Program-made: the position numbers and the translations under genes
Shown: positions 16,719 to 25,624 of the stretch, in pieces
How positions within the stretch are numbered: position 1 is the stretch's first letter
Layout of the letters: the number at the start of each line of letters is the position of its first letter
NCBI RefSeq assembly: GCF_009729095.1
Contig: NZ_VTGX01000005.1
Location: forward strand, 124,001-188,000
Reading direction: 5' to 3'
Length of the DNA: 64,000 bases
Origin: Mycolicibacterium sp. CBMA 247
GTDB taxonomy: Bacteria > Actinomycetota > Actinomycetes > Mycobacteriales > Mycobacteriaceae
The notes under the pieces: model-generated
The model's input: the letters and a program-made list of their open reading frames with translations, nothing else
Databases searched by the model: none
What the model was told of the DNA's origin: nothing

Positions 16719-17601
16719 ACCGCGGGCTGTCGTCATCACCGGGGCATCGAGAGGGCTGGGCCTGGCTTCGGCCACCCACCTGTACCGGCAAGGCTGGCGG
16801 GTGGTGGGGGCGATGCGGTCCGTGGACACCGGCATGAAGGTGTTACGTGAGTCGACCGGTGCCGGCGACGATGACCCACGTCTGATCGGGGTATCGCTCG
16901 ACCTCATCGACCCGGCCTCGGTGACCGCCGCGGCCAAGGACATCATCGAAGCCGTCGGAGCGCCGTATGCGTTGGTACACAACGCCGGTATCTCGGCGGC
17001 AGGGATGGTCGAGGAGACACCGGCGGACCTGTGGGAGCGCATGTTCGCAACGAGCATCTTCGGCCCAGTGCTGCTGACGAAGTCACTGCTGCCGGCCATG
17101 CGGGCTGCGGGCACCGGCCGCATCGTCCTGGTGTCCAGCCAGGGTGGCGTGCGGGGGATGCCCGCGACGGCGCCGTACTCGGCGGTCAAGGGCGCGTTGG
17201 AGCGGTGGGGCGAATCGATGGCAGGCGAGGTCGCACCGTTCGGGATCGGTGTGACGGTCATCGTCACGGGCACCTACGACACCGAGATCATCACCGATGC
17301 GGGTACCACGGACTGTCGTGACCTCAACGGGCCGTACGCCCGACACCACCGGACCATGGACAAGCGGGGACGCGCCGCGATGCGGATGGCCGCGCGTTCC
17401 CCCGAGAAGTTCGCCGCCGGCGTGGCGAAGGCCCTCGACAGTTCGAAGCCGTTTGTCAAGACCGCTGTTGGGCCTGATGCGCGAATGTTGTTGATCGCCA
17501 ACCGATTGCTACCCGCGGCGGGGCTGCACCAGATGATCCGGCTGATGATGGGCATCCCGCGGTTCGGTGCACTCCGAGGAGAAGGAGCAGACCATGGCTG
17601 A
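16711..17601 (+). CDS. SDR family oxidoreductase
   Basis: ATG 16711 overlaps the AveC-like gene by eight bases. The 296-residue enzyme has the cofactor motif TGASRGLG near residue 10, NAG in VHNAGISAAG, and catalytic Tyr/Lys in YSAVKG. The C-terminal extension after ~210 (PDARMLLIANRLLPAAGLHQ) is of the membrane-associated classical SDR type. Its last 8 bases overlap the aldehyde dehydrogenase start. It probably oxidises or reduces a lipid alcohol in the same pathway as the adjacent aldehyde dehydrogenase. Confidence 0.9.
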   Translation: MAEPRAVVITGASRGLGLASATHLYRQGWRVVGAMRSVDTGMKVLRESTGAGDDDPRLIGVSLDLIDPASVTAAAKDIIEAVGAPYALVHNAGISAAGMVEETPADLWERMFATSIFGPVLLTKSLLPAMRAAGTGRIVLVSSQGGVRGMPATAPYSAVKGALERWGESMAGEVAPFGIGVTVIVTGTYDTEIITDAGTTDCRDLNGPYARHHRTMDKRGRAAMRMAARSPEKFAAGVAKALDSSKPFVKTAVGPDARMLLIANRLLPAAGLHQMIRLMMGIPRFGALRGEGADHG

Positions 17602-19078
17602 GGTGCGCACGGTGCGCTTCGAGACCCAGATGATGATCGACGGAAAGCTCGTCGACGGCGGGGCCGGGACGTTCACGAACATCAACCCGGCCACCGAGGA
17701 GGTGCTCGGTGAGGTTGCCGACGCGTCGCAGTCCGATATGCAGCGGGCCATCGATGCGGCCCGTCGTGCCTTCGACGAGACCGACTGGTCGACCAATCAT
17801 GCTTTCCGGCAACGGTGTCTGCTGCAGCTGCAGGAGGCGTTGGAGTCCGAGCAGGAGGAATTACGCGAGGAGCTCATCGGTGAAGTCGGCTGTCCCCGGG
17901 CGATCACCTACGGCCCGCAGCTCGACGCGCCATTGTCCGACGCGCTGCGGTATCCGGTCAGGCTGATCGACGAATACCCTTGGGAGACATCGCTGGGCGA
18001 TGCCCTGGTATCAGTCACCGGGGTCAACACCACCCGCAAAGTCTGGCGTGAGCCCGTCGGTGTGGTGGGGGCGATCGTGCCGTGGAACTTCCCGTTCGAG
18101 GTGAGCATCCAGAAGATCGGGCAGGCCTTGGGCACCGGCAACACCGTAGTGCTCAAGCCTGCGCCGGACACGCCCTACAACGCGACGCGCCTGGGCCGGT
18201 TGATCGCCGAGAACACGGACATTCCACCAGGTGTCGTCAACGTCGTCACCTCGTCGGATCACCTCGTCGGCGAAGCGCTCACGCTGTCACCGAGGGTCGA
18301 CCTGATCTCGTTCACCGGGTCGACACCCGTCGGCAGGCGGATCATGGAAAAGGGCGCGGCAACGATGAAGCGCCTGTTCCTGGAACTCGGCGGCAAGTCG
18401 GCGACCATCGTGCTGGAGGACGCGGACTTCGCGCTTGCCTGCATGATGGGTATCGCGCCGTGCATGCACGCCGGCCAAGGCTGCGCCAACCCGACCCGGC
18501 TACTGCTGCCGCGGTCGCGCTACGACGAAGGCGTGGAGATCCTCAAGGGCATCTACGAAAACGTCGCCCCCGGTGATCCGCAGGACCCGGCAACCCTGTG
18601 CGGTCCGGTCATTTCCGACAAACAGCGAAGCCGCGTCCGCGGCTACATCCGGAAGGGCGTAGAGGAGGGCGCGACCCTGCTGGTCGGCGGGGACGAGCCG
18701 CCCGACGGTATGGACACCGGCTTCTTCGTCAAACCAACGCTTTTCGTCAATGTCGACAACTCGATGACCATTGCTCAGGAAGAGATCTTCGGTCCGGTGC
18801 TCTCGGTGATTCCGTTCGACGACGAGGACGACGCGGTGCGCATCGCCAACGACAGTCCGTACGGGCTGGCGGGCAACGTCATGGCAGGAAGCCTGGACCG
18901 GGCCCTCGGGGTGGCCAGACGACTGCGGGCCGGTTTCATCGGTCTCAACGGTACGGCCGGCTACGGCGCCGACACCCCGTTCGGCGGGTACAAGGCCAGC
19001 GGCGTCGGCCGCCAGAACGGTGTCGCCGGATTCGACCAGTACACCGAAATCAAGTCCGTCGCCTATCCGGCCACCTGA
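17594..19078 (+). CDS. NAD(P)-dependent aldehyde dehydrogenase
   Basis: ATG 17594 (MAEVRTVRFETQ) follows GAAGGAG. The 494-residue ALDH has WNFPFE in the cofactor site, the general-base Glu in LELGGKS, and the catalytic Cys in HAGQGC near residue 295; EEIFGPV is also intact. It would convert an aldehyde, such as one formed by the neighbouring P450s and SDRs, to the acid. It overlaps the SDR and is followed after 19 bp by a P450 gene. Confidence 0.95.
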   Translation: MAEVRTVRFETQMMIDGKLVDGGAGTFTNINPATEEVLGEVADASQSDMQRAIDAARRAFDETDWSTNHAFRQRCLLQLQEALESEQEELREELIGEVGCPRAITYGPQLDAPLSDALRYPVRLIDEYPWETSLGDALVSVTGVNTTRKVWREPVGVVGAIVPWNFPFEVSIQKIGQALGTGNTVVLKPAPDTPYNATRLGRLIAENTDIPPGVVNVVTSSDHLVGEALTLSPRVDLISFTGSTPVGRRIMEKGAATMKRLFLELGGKSATIVLEDADFALACMMGIAPCMHAGQGCANPTRLLLPRSRYDEGVEILKGIYENVAPGDPQDPATLCGPVISDKQRSRVRGYIRKGVEEGATLLVGGDEPPDGMDTGFFVKPTLFVNVDNSMTIAQEEIFGPVLSVIPFDDEDDAVRIANDSPYGLAGNVMAGSLDRALGVARRLRAGFIGLNGTAGYGADTPFGGYKASGVGRQNGVAGFDQYTEIKSVAYPAT

Positions 19079-19097
19079 CGAGCCAGTGGAGAGTCAA

Positions 19098-20327
19098 ATG
19101 CAACTATTCGATGACCTCGAGGACTTCGGCGAATTCGACGATTTCGTGTCGGGCGATGTCCGCGACCCATATACCGAACTCGCGCGGCTGCGCCGCGAGG
19201 AGCCGGTTCAGAAGATCGAGATCCCGGGCATCCCAGGGCAAGCGGGAAAGCCCATCGTCATGGTTTACCGCTACGAGGAAGCGCAGCAGATGCTGCGCGA
19301 CAACGAGACGTTCTCGTCGTCGATCATCATCCAGGCCTTCGGCGACGTCTTCGGCAAGCACGTGATGCTCGGTATGGACGAGCCCGAGCACGGCAGGCAC
19401 CGGGCCCTGGTGGCAAAGGCGTTCTCGCAGAAGGCATTGAGCCGCTGGGAGGACAATCTCATCGGCACGGTGGGCAATGCCCTGATCGACCGGTTTGCCG
19501 ACCGGGGGAGCGCGGACCTGGTCAGGGAGTTCAACTTCCCCTATCCGACGCTGATCATCGCCGGGCTGCTGGGGTTGCCGCAGGAGGACTACGCGCAGTT
19601 CCAGAAGTGGTCGATCTCGCTGTTGTCGTTCACCGTCAACCCCGAGCGTGGCCGTGAGGCGTCACAAGCGCTTGCCGACTATTTCGCGCCCATACTGGCG
19701 GCCCGCAGGGAGGAACCCCGCGACGATCTGATCAGTGCACTGGCCGCCGCCGAAATCGACGGTGAGAAGCTGTCGGACGAGGAGATCTTCTCCTTCCTGC
19801 GGCTACTGCTTCCGGCGGGTGTCGAGACCACCTACCGCTCGCTGGGAAACCTGTTGTTCGGCCTGCTGTCCAACCCCGACCAGCTCGATGCGGTACGTAA
19901 TGACCGCTCGCTGCTGCCGCAGGCGATCGAGGAAGCGGTGCGCTGGGAGCCGCCGCTGACCATGATCACGCGGGTGGCCAACCGGGACACCGAACTCGGC
20001 GGCGTTCAGATCCCCGAAGGTTCCTCGGTCATGCCGATACTCGGCGCCGCCAACCGGCAGGACGAGCGGTTCGTCGATCCGGACCGATTCGACATTTTCC
20101 GCGAGGCCAAGGCGAACATTGGCTGGGGCTACGGCGTACACGTCTGCCTCGGAATGCATCTGGCCCGTCTCGAGATGCGGGTGGCGCTCAACCTCCTGCT
20201 GGATCGCCTGCCGAACCTGCGCCTTGACCCCGACGCCGGCGATCCCTACATCCGCGGGCAGGCATTCCGGTCGCCGACGGCCGTGCCGGTTCTTTTTGCT
20301 GCGCGAGCAGACGCGAAAGTGCCCTAA
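19098..20327 (+). CDS. cytochrome P450
   Basis: ATG 19098 (MQLFDDLEDF) after GGAG; the longer frame from 19020 overlaps the aldehyde dehydrogenase. The 409-residue P450 has the I-helix LLLPAGVETTYRS, EAVR (ExxR), and the heme-binding GWGYGVHVCLG with the thiolate Cys. It is soluble and needs a ferredoxin partner; none is encoded in this operon, the nearest being at 25625. The last residues (RADAKVP) and the stop codon lie inside the left arm of an inverted repeat, so the C-terminus was shaped by that element. Confidence 0.95.
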   Translation: MQLFDDLEDFGEFDDFVSGDVRDPYTELARLRREEPVQKIEIPGIPGQAGKPIVMVYRYEEAQQMLRDNETFSSSIIIQAFGDVFGKHVMLGMDEPEHGRHRALVAKAFSQKALSRWEDNLIGTVGNALIDRFADRGSADLVREFNFPYPTLIIAGLLGLPQEDYAQFQKWSISLLSFTVNPERGREASQALADYFAPILAARREEPRDDLISALAAAEIDGEKLSDEEIFSFLRLLLPAGVETTYRSLGNLLFGLLSNPDQLDAVRNDRSLLPQAIEEAVRWEPPLTMITRVANRDTELGGVQIPEGSSVMPILGAANRQDERFVDPDRFDIFREAKANIGWGYGVHVCLGMHLARLEMRVALNLLLDRLPNLRLDPDAGDPYIRGQAFRSPTAVPVLFAARADAKVP

Positions 20328-20362
20328 AAAGGGTGCTTTTGGGGGTTTTCACGTCTGCTCGC
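20303..20362. repeat. hairpin repeat with GCGAGCAGACG arms
   Basis: GCGAGCAGACG (20303-20313) pairs perfectly with CGTCTGCTCGC (20352-20362); an inner imperfect stem surrounds TAAAAA. It spans the P450 stop codon and lies inside an operon, so it may attenuate or process the transcript. The same arms recur at 47614-47681. Confidence 0.7.
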
Positions 20363-20385
20363 CCGATGACTCAAGGAGTGTCTCC

Positions 20386-21654
20386 GTGACCGATTTCGAC
20401 ACAGTGGATTTCTTCACCGACGCGGCACTCGTACCCGACCCGTATCCGTACTTCGACCACCTTCGGTCGAAATGCCCTGTTGCCCATGCCACCCCGTTGA
20501 ACGTGCTGGCCGTCACCGGTTACGACGAGGCATTGGCCGTCTACAAGGACCCGGCGTTCTCGTCGTGTGTGTCGGTGGCGGGACCGTTCTCCGGCCTGCC
20601 GTTCGGCCCGGGGGAGACCGACGACGTCTCGGAGTTGATCGAGCAGCACCGCGCACAGGTTCCGATGGCCGAGCACATCACCTCCCAGGATCCCCCGGTG
20701 CACACCCGCACGCGCGGCCTGCTCAGCAAGCTCATCACGCCCAAGCGCCTGAGGGAAAACGAAGACTTCATGTGGCGGTTGGCCGATCAGCAGCTCGACA
20801 CGTTCATCGAGGAGGGCAGCTGTGAGTTCCTCGCCGACTATGCCAAACCCTTCTCGCTGCTCGTCATTGCCGATTTACTAGGCGTGCCGCTCGAAGACCA
20901 CGAGGAATTCAAGGCGGCCTTCGACCTCGAAATCGTCGGCGAATTGGGCAAAGAGGCACCCACGTCGCACAACCCACTGGAGTGGCTCAACGAGAAGTTC
21001 TACGCCTACATCGAGGACCGCAGGCGCTCGCCGCGTCCGGATGTGCTGACCGAACTCGCGCAGGCCAAACACGAGGACGGCTCGACCCCCGAGATCGAGG
21101 ACGTCATGAACCTGTCGACGTTCCTGTTCGCCGCCGGCACGGAGACCACGACGAAGCTGGTCAGTTCGGCGGTTCGGTTCATCGCCGACAATCCGGGATT
21201 CGAGAAGCAGCTCCGCGAGGACCGCGGCAAGATACCCGCCTTCCTCGAGGAGACGCTACGGATGGAGAGTCCGGTCAAATCGCATTTCCGGATGGCCAGT
21301 AAGACCACCCGCATCGGTGATGTCGAGGTCCCGGCCGGGACGACAGTCATGCTGCTACCCGGCGCCTGCAATCGCGACGAACGTAAGTTCCCCGACCCCA
21401 ACATCTTTCAGCCCGATCGGGCCAACGTTCGTGAGCAGATCGCGTTCATCCGCGGCGCGCATTCCTGCCCGGGTGCCCCGCTGGCCCGTGCCGAGGGCCG
21501 GATCTCGCTGAACAGAATCCTCGATCGGATGAGCGACATCACGATCTCCACGGAACACCACGGACCGGCACACGACCGCACTTACGCCTATGAGCCGACG
21601 TTCATCATGCGTGGACTGAGTGCACTACACGTCACCTTCACACCGCTCGGCTGA
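20386..21654 (+). CDS. cytochrome P450, paralog of the one at 42960
   Basis: GTG 20386 (VTDFDTVDFFTDAALVPDP) is seven bases after AAGGAG. The 422-residue P450 has the I-helix FLFAAGTETTTK, EETLR (ExxR) and the heme motif FIRGAHSCPG. Its N-terminus and overall sequence closely match the P450 at 42960-44237 (TDYDTVDYFTDQSLVPDP), so the two arose by duplication of one family. It is part of the 14480-22580 operon, 58 bp after the previous P450 across the hairpin repeat. Confidence 0.95.
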   Translation: MTDFDTVDFFTDAALVPDPYPYFDHLRSKCPVAHATPLNVLAVTGYDEALAVYKDPAFSSCVSVAGPFSGLPFGPGETDDVSELIEQHRAQVPMAEHITSQDPPVHTRTRGLLSKLITPKRLRENEDFMWRLADQQLDTFIEEGSCEFLADYAKPFSLLVIADLLGVPLEDHEEFKAAFDLEIVGELGKEAPTSHNPLEWLNEKFYAYIEDRRRSPRPDVLTELAQAKHEDGSTPEIEDVMNLSTFLFAAGTETTTKLVSSAVRFIADNPGFEKQLREDRGKIPAFLEETLRMESPVKSHFRMASKTTRIGDVEVPAGTTVMLLPGACNRDERKFPDPNIFQPDRANVREQIAFIRGAHSCPGAPLARAEGRISLNRILDRMSDITISTEHHGPAHDRTYAYEPTFIMRGLSALHVTFTPLG

Positions 21655-21701
21655 GCCTGAGCCCGCCGCCTGAACGCCGAACCCCGAAAAAGGAGCACAC
21701 C

Positions 21702-22580
21702 ATGGCCGGAAAGCTCGATGGCAAGGTCGCCTTCATCACGGGCGCAGCCCGCGGGCAAGGCCGGGCGCATGCGATCGCGATGGCCAGGGAAGGCGCCGAC
21801 ATCATCGCGGTCGACATCTGCCGCGACATCCCGTCCAACCCTTATCCACTGGCCACCCCCGACGACCTGGCCGAAACCGAACGGGCCATCAAGGAACTCG
21901 GCCGTCGTATCGTCGCCCGCGTCGCCGACGTCCGTGAGCGCCACGAGTTGCGCGGTGCGGTCGAGGCGGGCATCGCCGACCTCGGCAAGATCGACATCGT
22001 GGTCGCCAATGCCGGCATCCTGCCGATGGCGATGGGCACGCCGGATCCGATGCAGTTCGTCGATGCCTCCGATGTTGATCTGGTCGGTGTGATGAACACC
22101 GTCGCGGTCACTGTCCCGCACCTGCCCAACGGTTCGTCGATCATCGTCACCGGATCGACCGCCGGCATGATCCGGGGCACCACCGACAACCCCAACATGG
22201 GCCCGGGCGGGGCGGGGTACGGATGGAGCAAGCGCGTCGTCATCGAGTATGTCGAGGAGATGAGCCTGCACCTGGCGCCGAAGATGATCCGGGTCAACGC
22301 CATTCACCCGACCAACTGCAACACCCATCTGCTGCAGAACGACGGGATGTACTCGATGTTCCGGCCCGACCTCACCGCCGAGGGCAAGAAGGCCACCCGC
22401 GAGGATGCCGAACCGTTGTTCACGATCTTCCAGGCCATGCCGATTCCGTACATCGAACCCGAGGACATGGCCAACCTCGGTGTGTTCCTGGCCAGCGATG
22501 ACAGTCGCTACATCACCGGACAACAGATCCGCGTCGATGGGGGCTCATTGCTCAAGTGGCCCAACGGACCTGGCCGTTAG
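21702..22580 (+). CDS. mycofactocin-type SDR (carveol dehydrogenase-like)
   Basis: A 292-residue SDR with the cofactor motif TGAARGQGRAHA, catalytic YGWSK and an insertion after the second strand (YPLATPDDLAETERAIKEL), which marks SDRs with non-exchangeable NAD that pass electrons to mycofactocin. It likely oxidises a secondary alcohol produced by a P450. It is the last gene of the plus-strand operon. No mycofactocin biosynthesis genes are in the window. Confidence 0.9.
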   Translation: MAGKLDGKVAFITGAARGQGRAHAIAMAREGADIIAVDICRDIPSNPYPLATPDDLAETERAIKELGRRIVARVADVRERHELRGAVEAGIADLGKIDIVVANAGILPMAMGTPDPMQFVDASDVDLVGVMNTVAVTVPHLPNGSSIIVTGSTAGMIRGTTDNPNMGPGGAGYGWSKRVVIEYVEEMSLHLAPKMIRVNAIHPTNCNTHLLQNDGMYSMFRPDLTAEGKKATREDAEPLFTIFQAMPIPYIEPEDMANLGVFLASDDSRYITGQQIRVDGGSLLKWPNGPGR

Positions 22581-22727
22581 CACCGGGCATCGCCTCAGAA
22601 GGAGGTGGTGGTGGGCGCCGTCATGGTGGTCGGGCAGCCTGTTCGTCCTGATCGTCGGCCCGGTGTGGCGAACCAACCGCAGTAGCGGGGCGGGGCGCAA
22701 ACCGACCCGGCGAAACGGCGAGCGGGC

Positions 22728-22733
22728 TACCAT
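22728..22733 (+). promoter_or_regulatory. -10 element TACCAT for a leaderless transcript
   Basis: TACCAT matches the mycobacterial TANNNT -10 element. Only eight bases separate it from ATG 22742 and no Shine-Dalgarno is present, so transcription probably begins at or within two bases of the ATG. Confidence 0.55.
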
Positions 22734-22741
22734 CGAAACGC

Positions 22742-23602
22742 ATGGCGTCGCTACGTCCACGTTATGAGACGTTGCAGTCGATCTACGACATCTCAGACGA
22801 GTTCTTCGAGCTGTTCTTGGGCCCCACGATGGGCTACACCTGCTCCTACTTCGATCGTGCCGGCATGTCCCTCGACGAGGGGCAGAACGCCAAGTTCGAT
22901 CTGGCACTGTCCAAGTTGAACCTTCAGCCGGGTATGACACTGCTCGATATCGGCTGTGGCTGGGGCGGGGGATTGCAGCGGGCGATCGAGAACTACGAGG
23001 TCAACGTCATCGGACTCACTCTCAGCAGGACCCAGCGCGACTACGCCGAGGCCAAGCTGGCCAAAGTCCCGAACCGCCATCGCGTCGAGGTGCGGCTGCA
23101 GGGCTGGGAAGAGTTCGACGAGAGGGTCGACCGGATCGTGTCAATCGGTGCGTTCGAGCATTTCGGCCACGAACGCTACCCGGCCTTCTTCAAGATGGCC
23201 TACAACGCGCTCCCCGGTGACGGATCGATGCTGTTGCACACGATTTGCGGCATAACGCAGGACGATGCCGTGCGGCTGGGAATACCGTTGACGCTGAACG
23301 TGGCCAGGTTCGTCAAATTCATCATGGCCGAGATCTTCCCCGGCGGTCGGTTGCCCACGACACCGATGGTCGAGGAGCACGCCAGCAGCGCCGGGTTCAA
23401 GGTGGCTGGGGTGCAGCCGATCGGACAGTATTACCCGCAGACCTTGGAGCAGTGGGCGGCCAACCTGGAATCGCACCGCGACCAGGCCATCGCCGTGCAA
23501 TCCCAACAGATGTATGACCGCTACATGAAGTACCTCACCGGTTGCCCGGACCTCTTCCGCGGCGGATATCTCGACGTCAATCAGTTCACGCTGCAGAAGT
23601 AG
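22742..23602 (+). CDS. cyclopropane-mycolic-acid-synthase-family methyltransferase
   Basis: A 286-residue SAM-dependent enzyme of the CmaA/MmaA/UmaA/CFA synthase family. It has the substrate-side GYTCSYFDRAG near residue 30, the SAM motif LLDIGCGWGGG near 73, and GAFEHFGHERY near 138, the region with the active-site carboxylate/bicarbonate ligands. It probably methylates or cyclopropanates an unsaturated fatty or mycolic acyl chain. The transcript is probably leaderless (TACCAT). It is separated from the upstream operon by 161 bp. No signal peptide. Confidence 0.92.
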   Translation: MASLRPRYETLQSIYDISDEFFELFLGPTMGYTCSYFDRAGMSLDEGQNAKFDLALSKLNLQPGMTLLDIGCGWGGGLQRAIENYEVNVIGLTLSRTQRDYAEAKLAKVPNRHRVEVRLQGWEEFDERVDRIVSIGAFEHFGHERYPAFFKMAYNALPGDGSMLLHTICGITQDDAVRLGIPLTLNVARFVKFIMAEIFPGGRLPTTPMVEEHASSAGFKVAGVQPIGQYYPQTLEQWAANLESHRDQAIAVQSQQMYDRYMKYLTGCPDLFRGGYLDVNQFTLQK

Positions 23603-23614
23603 TGGAGTATTCGA

Positions 23615-23660
23615 TCGTGGTCGCGGTCGTCGATGATGATGCGCAGCATCTCGACCACGA
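23615..23660. terminator. inverted repeat after methyltransferase
   Basis: TCGTGGTCG (23615-23623) is the inverse of CGACCACGA (23652-23660). It lies between convergent genes, 12 bp after the methyltransferase stop. The 28-base loop makes termination plausible but weakly supported. Confidence 0.4.
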
Positions 23661-23669
23661 GTCGGGACC

Positions 23670-24017
23670 TCAGTAGCGGTTGCAGCTGCCCGCGATCAAG
23701 TTGATCGGCCCGAAGTACTGCTGGGCCATCGGGCTGCCCTGCAGTTGGGCCACCGTCTGCTGGCGCTCAACGGGCCCCGAGGCCAGGAAATTGCGCAACG
23801 CACCCTGGGCGAACGGGGACGCGTTGAACTCCTGGGCCAGGTCGGGGCGTTGCGCGTTGAGCGCAGCCATCACCTGCTCATAGCTGCATGTCGTGTTGAC
23901 CACCGCGCTGAAGTCGGGTTGGGCGGATGCCACCCCCGCCGACAATGCTGTCAGCGGGACCGACAGGGCCAGCCCACCGAGCGCGGCCGCGATGTATTTC
24001 CGAGATGACTTGATCAC
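23670..24017 (-). CDS. secreted haemophore-related protein
   Basis: GTG 24017 (VIKSSRKYIAAALGGLALSV) starts a classic signal peptide ending near ASA/QPDF; the longer frame to 24191 is not coding in appearance. The mature part (~85 residues) is helical with two Cys, in NTTCSYEQVMAALN and IAGSCNRY, and PFAQGALRNFLASGP between. This matches small mycobacterial haem-binding / haemophore-related proteins (Rv0203-like group). It is monocistronic. Haem binding is family knowledge, not visible here. Confidence 0.8.
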   Translation of the reverse strand: MIKSSRKYIAAALGGLALSVPLTALSAGVASAQPDFSAVVNTTCSYEQVMAALNAQRPDLAQEFNASPFAQGALRNFLASGPVERQQTVAQLQGSPMAQQYFGPINLIAGSCNRY

Positions 24018-24054
24018 CTGATTGAACCCCCATGTTGTCCGCCCAAAAAGGCGA

Positions 24055-24117
24055 CGCCTTGCACGTTTGTCGGACCCGACCTCACTCGAGGTTAACAGGC
24101 GGCAGACGTGCAAGGCG
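24055..24117. terminator. inverted repeat downstream of the minus-strand P450
   Basis: CGCCTTGCACGT (24055-24066) and ACGTGCAAGGCG (24106-24117) are perfect 12-bp arms around 39 bases. Located just beyond the stop of the P450 operon, it is its likely terminator; it also lies upstream of the haemophore-like gene. Confidence 0.5.
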
Positions 24118-24132
24118 TGCTTGCGAAACCGG

Positions 24133-25554
24133 CTAGTCGATGACGGCGGCTTCCTTGCGCTCGGTGATCGGGCGGGCCAGCTCCTGCTCATTGCAGATCC
24201 GCTGCAGCTTCTCCAACGTCTCGTCCAGCCCCGGACCCAGGGGCTTGCTCGGGGTGAAGGTGGCGGGCAGGTTCCGCATGCCCTGGATCACACCGATGGT
24301 GTCGTAGTACACGGTTCCCTCGGGATCGCACACGTAGTCGGGTATCCGGTCCAGCACCGCGGTGAGCATGGACTTGAACACCGTCCGGGCAACGTTTGAA
24401 CCCACGCAGCGGTGCACGCCGATGCCGAAGCTGAAGTGGCGGTTTCCCTTTCGATCCATGATGAGTTCGTTGGGCTGCTCGAACACCGACGGGTCGCGGT
24501 TGGCCATCGCCCAGGACAGCCACAGCCGCTCGTACTGCTTGAACTGCTGACCCTCGACCTCGACGTCCTCGGAGAACGTGCGCCCGTCCCCGGGTGCCGG
24601 GGTGAAGAACCGCAGGAACTCTTCGGTGGCCGGGTCGAGTAGCGTCGCGCGCTCATCGCTGAGCCGGGTGCGCTCGCCGGGATGTTGGCCCAGCCATTCC
24701 AAGGCATGTGCGGTGAGCGCCGTAGTGGTATCAAATCCGCCACCGATGACCAGACCAAGGTTGCCGAGGATCTCGATATCCGGCGCCGGCTCACCATCGA
24801 TGCGCAACTGCAGCATCGCGTTGACCAGCCCGGGCCGCGGGGTTTCCCGGATCTCCATCATGTTGTTGATGATGTCGATACCCATCTCGCGGTGCTGCTC
24901 GTTGATCTTCTCGCGATCGGGGGAGTGTTCGGGGGTGTACACCGCCGCGTGGGTGGGCTCGCTGTAGACGTTCCACTTCTTCAGCTCGATACCCATCGTG
25001 GCGAGGGTGAACACCGCGGGCACCACGTTGGCCAGATGCTCGACGAAGTCGATCTGGCCCGATTCGATGTGCTCATCGAGTGCGGCTCGGGTGATCTCGT
25101 CGACGAACGGCACCCACCGCTTGATCGCGGCCGGGGACAGATACGGGTTCAGTGCGCCGCGGTAAGCGCTGTGCTCGGGCTCGTCCATCTCCAGGATGCC
25201 GCCGCGCACCACCGTGGCACGGCTGGCCTTCGGGATCGTGATGCCCTGATAAGGCGTTTCGCCGCTGATGTCGTGATGATTCGAGACGACGGGGCAGCGG
25301 GCCAGCTCGAAGACATGCTTGCTGTCGGAGGCCACCCAGTGCCCGTTGTAGGTATCGGTCCAGGCCACCGGGCACCGGGACTGCATCTCCTCGGTAATCT
25401 TCTCGAACTGCAGCCGGTACTCCGACGTATGCCGGTCGAAGTAGTACTTGTTCTTCTTACGGTCGTCGTCGGTCGTGACATCAATGTCGGCTCTTCGCGC
25501 AAGCGGCTCATCGGTGCTCACTGCTCTTCGCGCAAGCGGCTCATCGGTGCTCAC
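24133..25554 (-). CDS. cytochrome P450 with duplicated N-terminal 11-residue repeat
   Basis: The start is taken as GTG 25554, eight bases after GGAG; the frame open to 25737 is an artefact. The protein (473 residues) opens with VSTDEPLARRA twice, encoded by a 33-bp tandem repeat, so the first copy, or both, may be a recent insertion. P450 features are the I-helix LVIGGGFDTTTALTA, EEFLR (ExxR) and heme motif FSFGIGVHRCVG. It is last in an operon with ferredoxin, mycofactocin-type SDR and SDR: hydroxylation followed by alcohol oxidation. Confidence 0.93.
   Translation of the reverse strand: MSTDEPLARRAVSTDEPLARRADIDVTTDDDRKKNKYYFDRHTSEYRLQFEKITEEMQSRCPVAWTDTYNGHWVASDSKHVFELARCPVVSNHHDISGETPYQGITIPKASRATVVRGGILEMDEPEHSAYRGALNPYLSPAAIKRWVPFVDEITRAALDEHIESGQIDFVEHLANVVPAVFTLATMGIELKKWNVYSEPTHAAVYTPEHSPDREKINEQHREMGIDIINNMMEIRETPRPGLVNAMLQLRIDGEPAPDIEILGNLGLVIGGGFDTTTALTAHALEWLGQHPGERTRLSDERATLLDPATEEFLRFFTPAPGDGRTFSEDVEVEGQQFKQYERLWLSWAMANRDPSVFEQPNELIMDRKGNRHFSFGIGVHRCVGSNVARTVFKSMLTAVLDRIPDYVCDPEGTVYYDTIGVIQGMRNLPATFTPSKPLGPGLDETLEKLQRICNEQELARPITERKEAAVID
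25490..25554. repeat. 33-bp tandem repeat at P450 start
   Basis: Two nearly identical units, 25490-25522 and 25523-25554, each containing GCTCTTCGCGCAAGCGGCTC. The period is a multiple of three, so the frame is kept. A related element lies at 48852-48877 and in the acyl-CoA synthetase at 51268-51322. Confidence 0.9.
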
Positions 25555-25624
25555 GGCGTTGTCTCCCTTGGTTTTTCGTGGACGATCGGACGGCGATCCG
25601 ATGGGTGAGGGTGGTACTGGACAG

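Noticed and set aside
22405..22767. Open frame with a WWAPSWWSGSLFVLIVG segment downstream of the SDR
   Set aside because: The hydrophobic stretch lacks any start codon close upstream; the frame begins inside the SDR gene. AAGGAGG at about 22600 would only serve a 25-residue peptide, with no other support.
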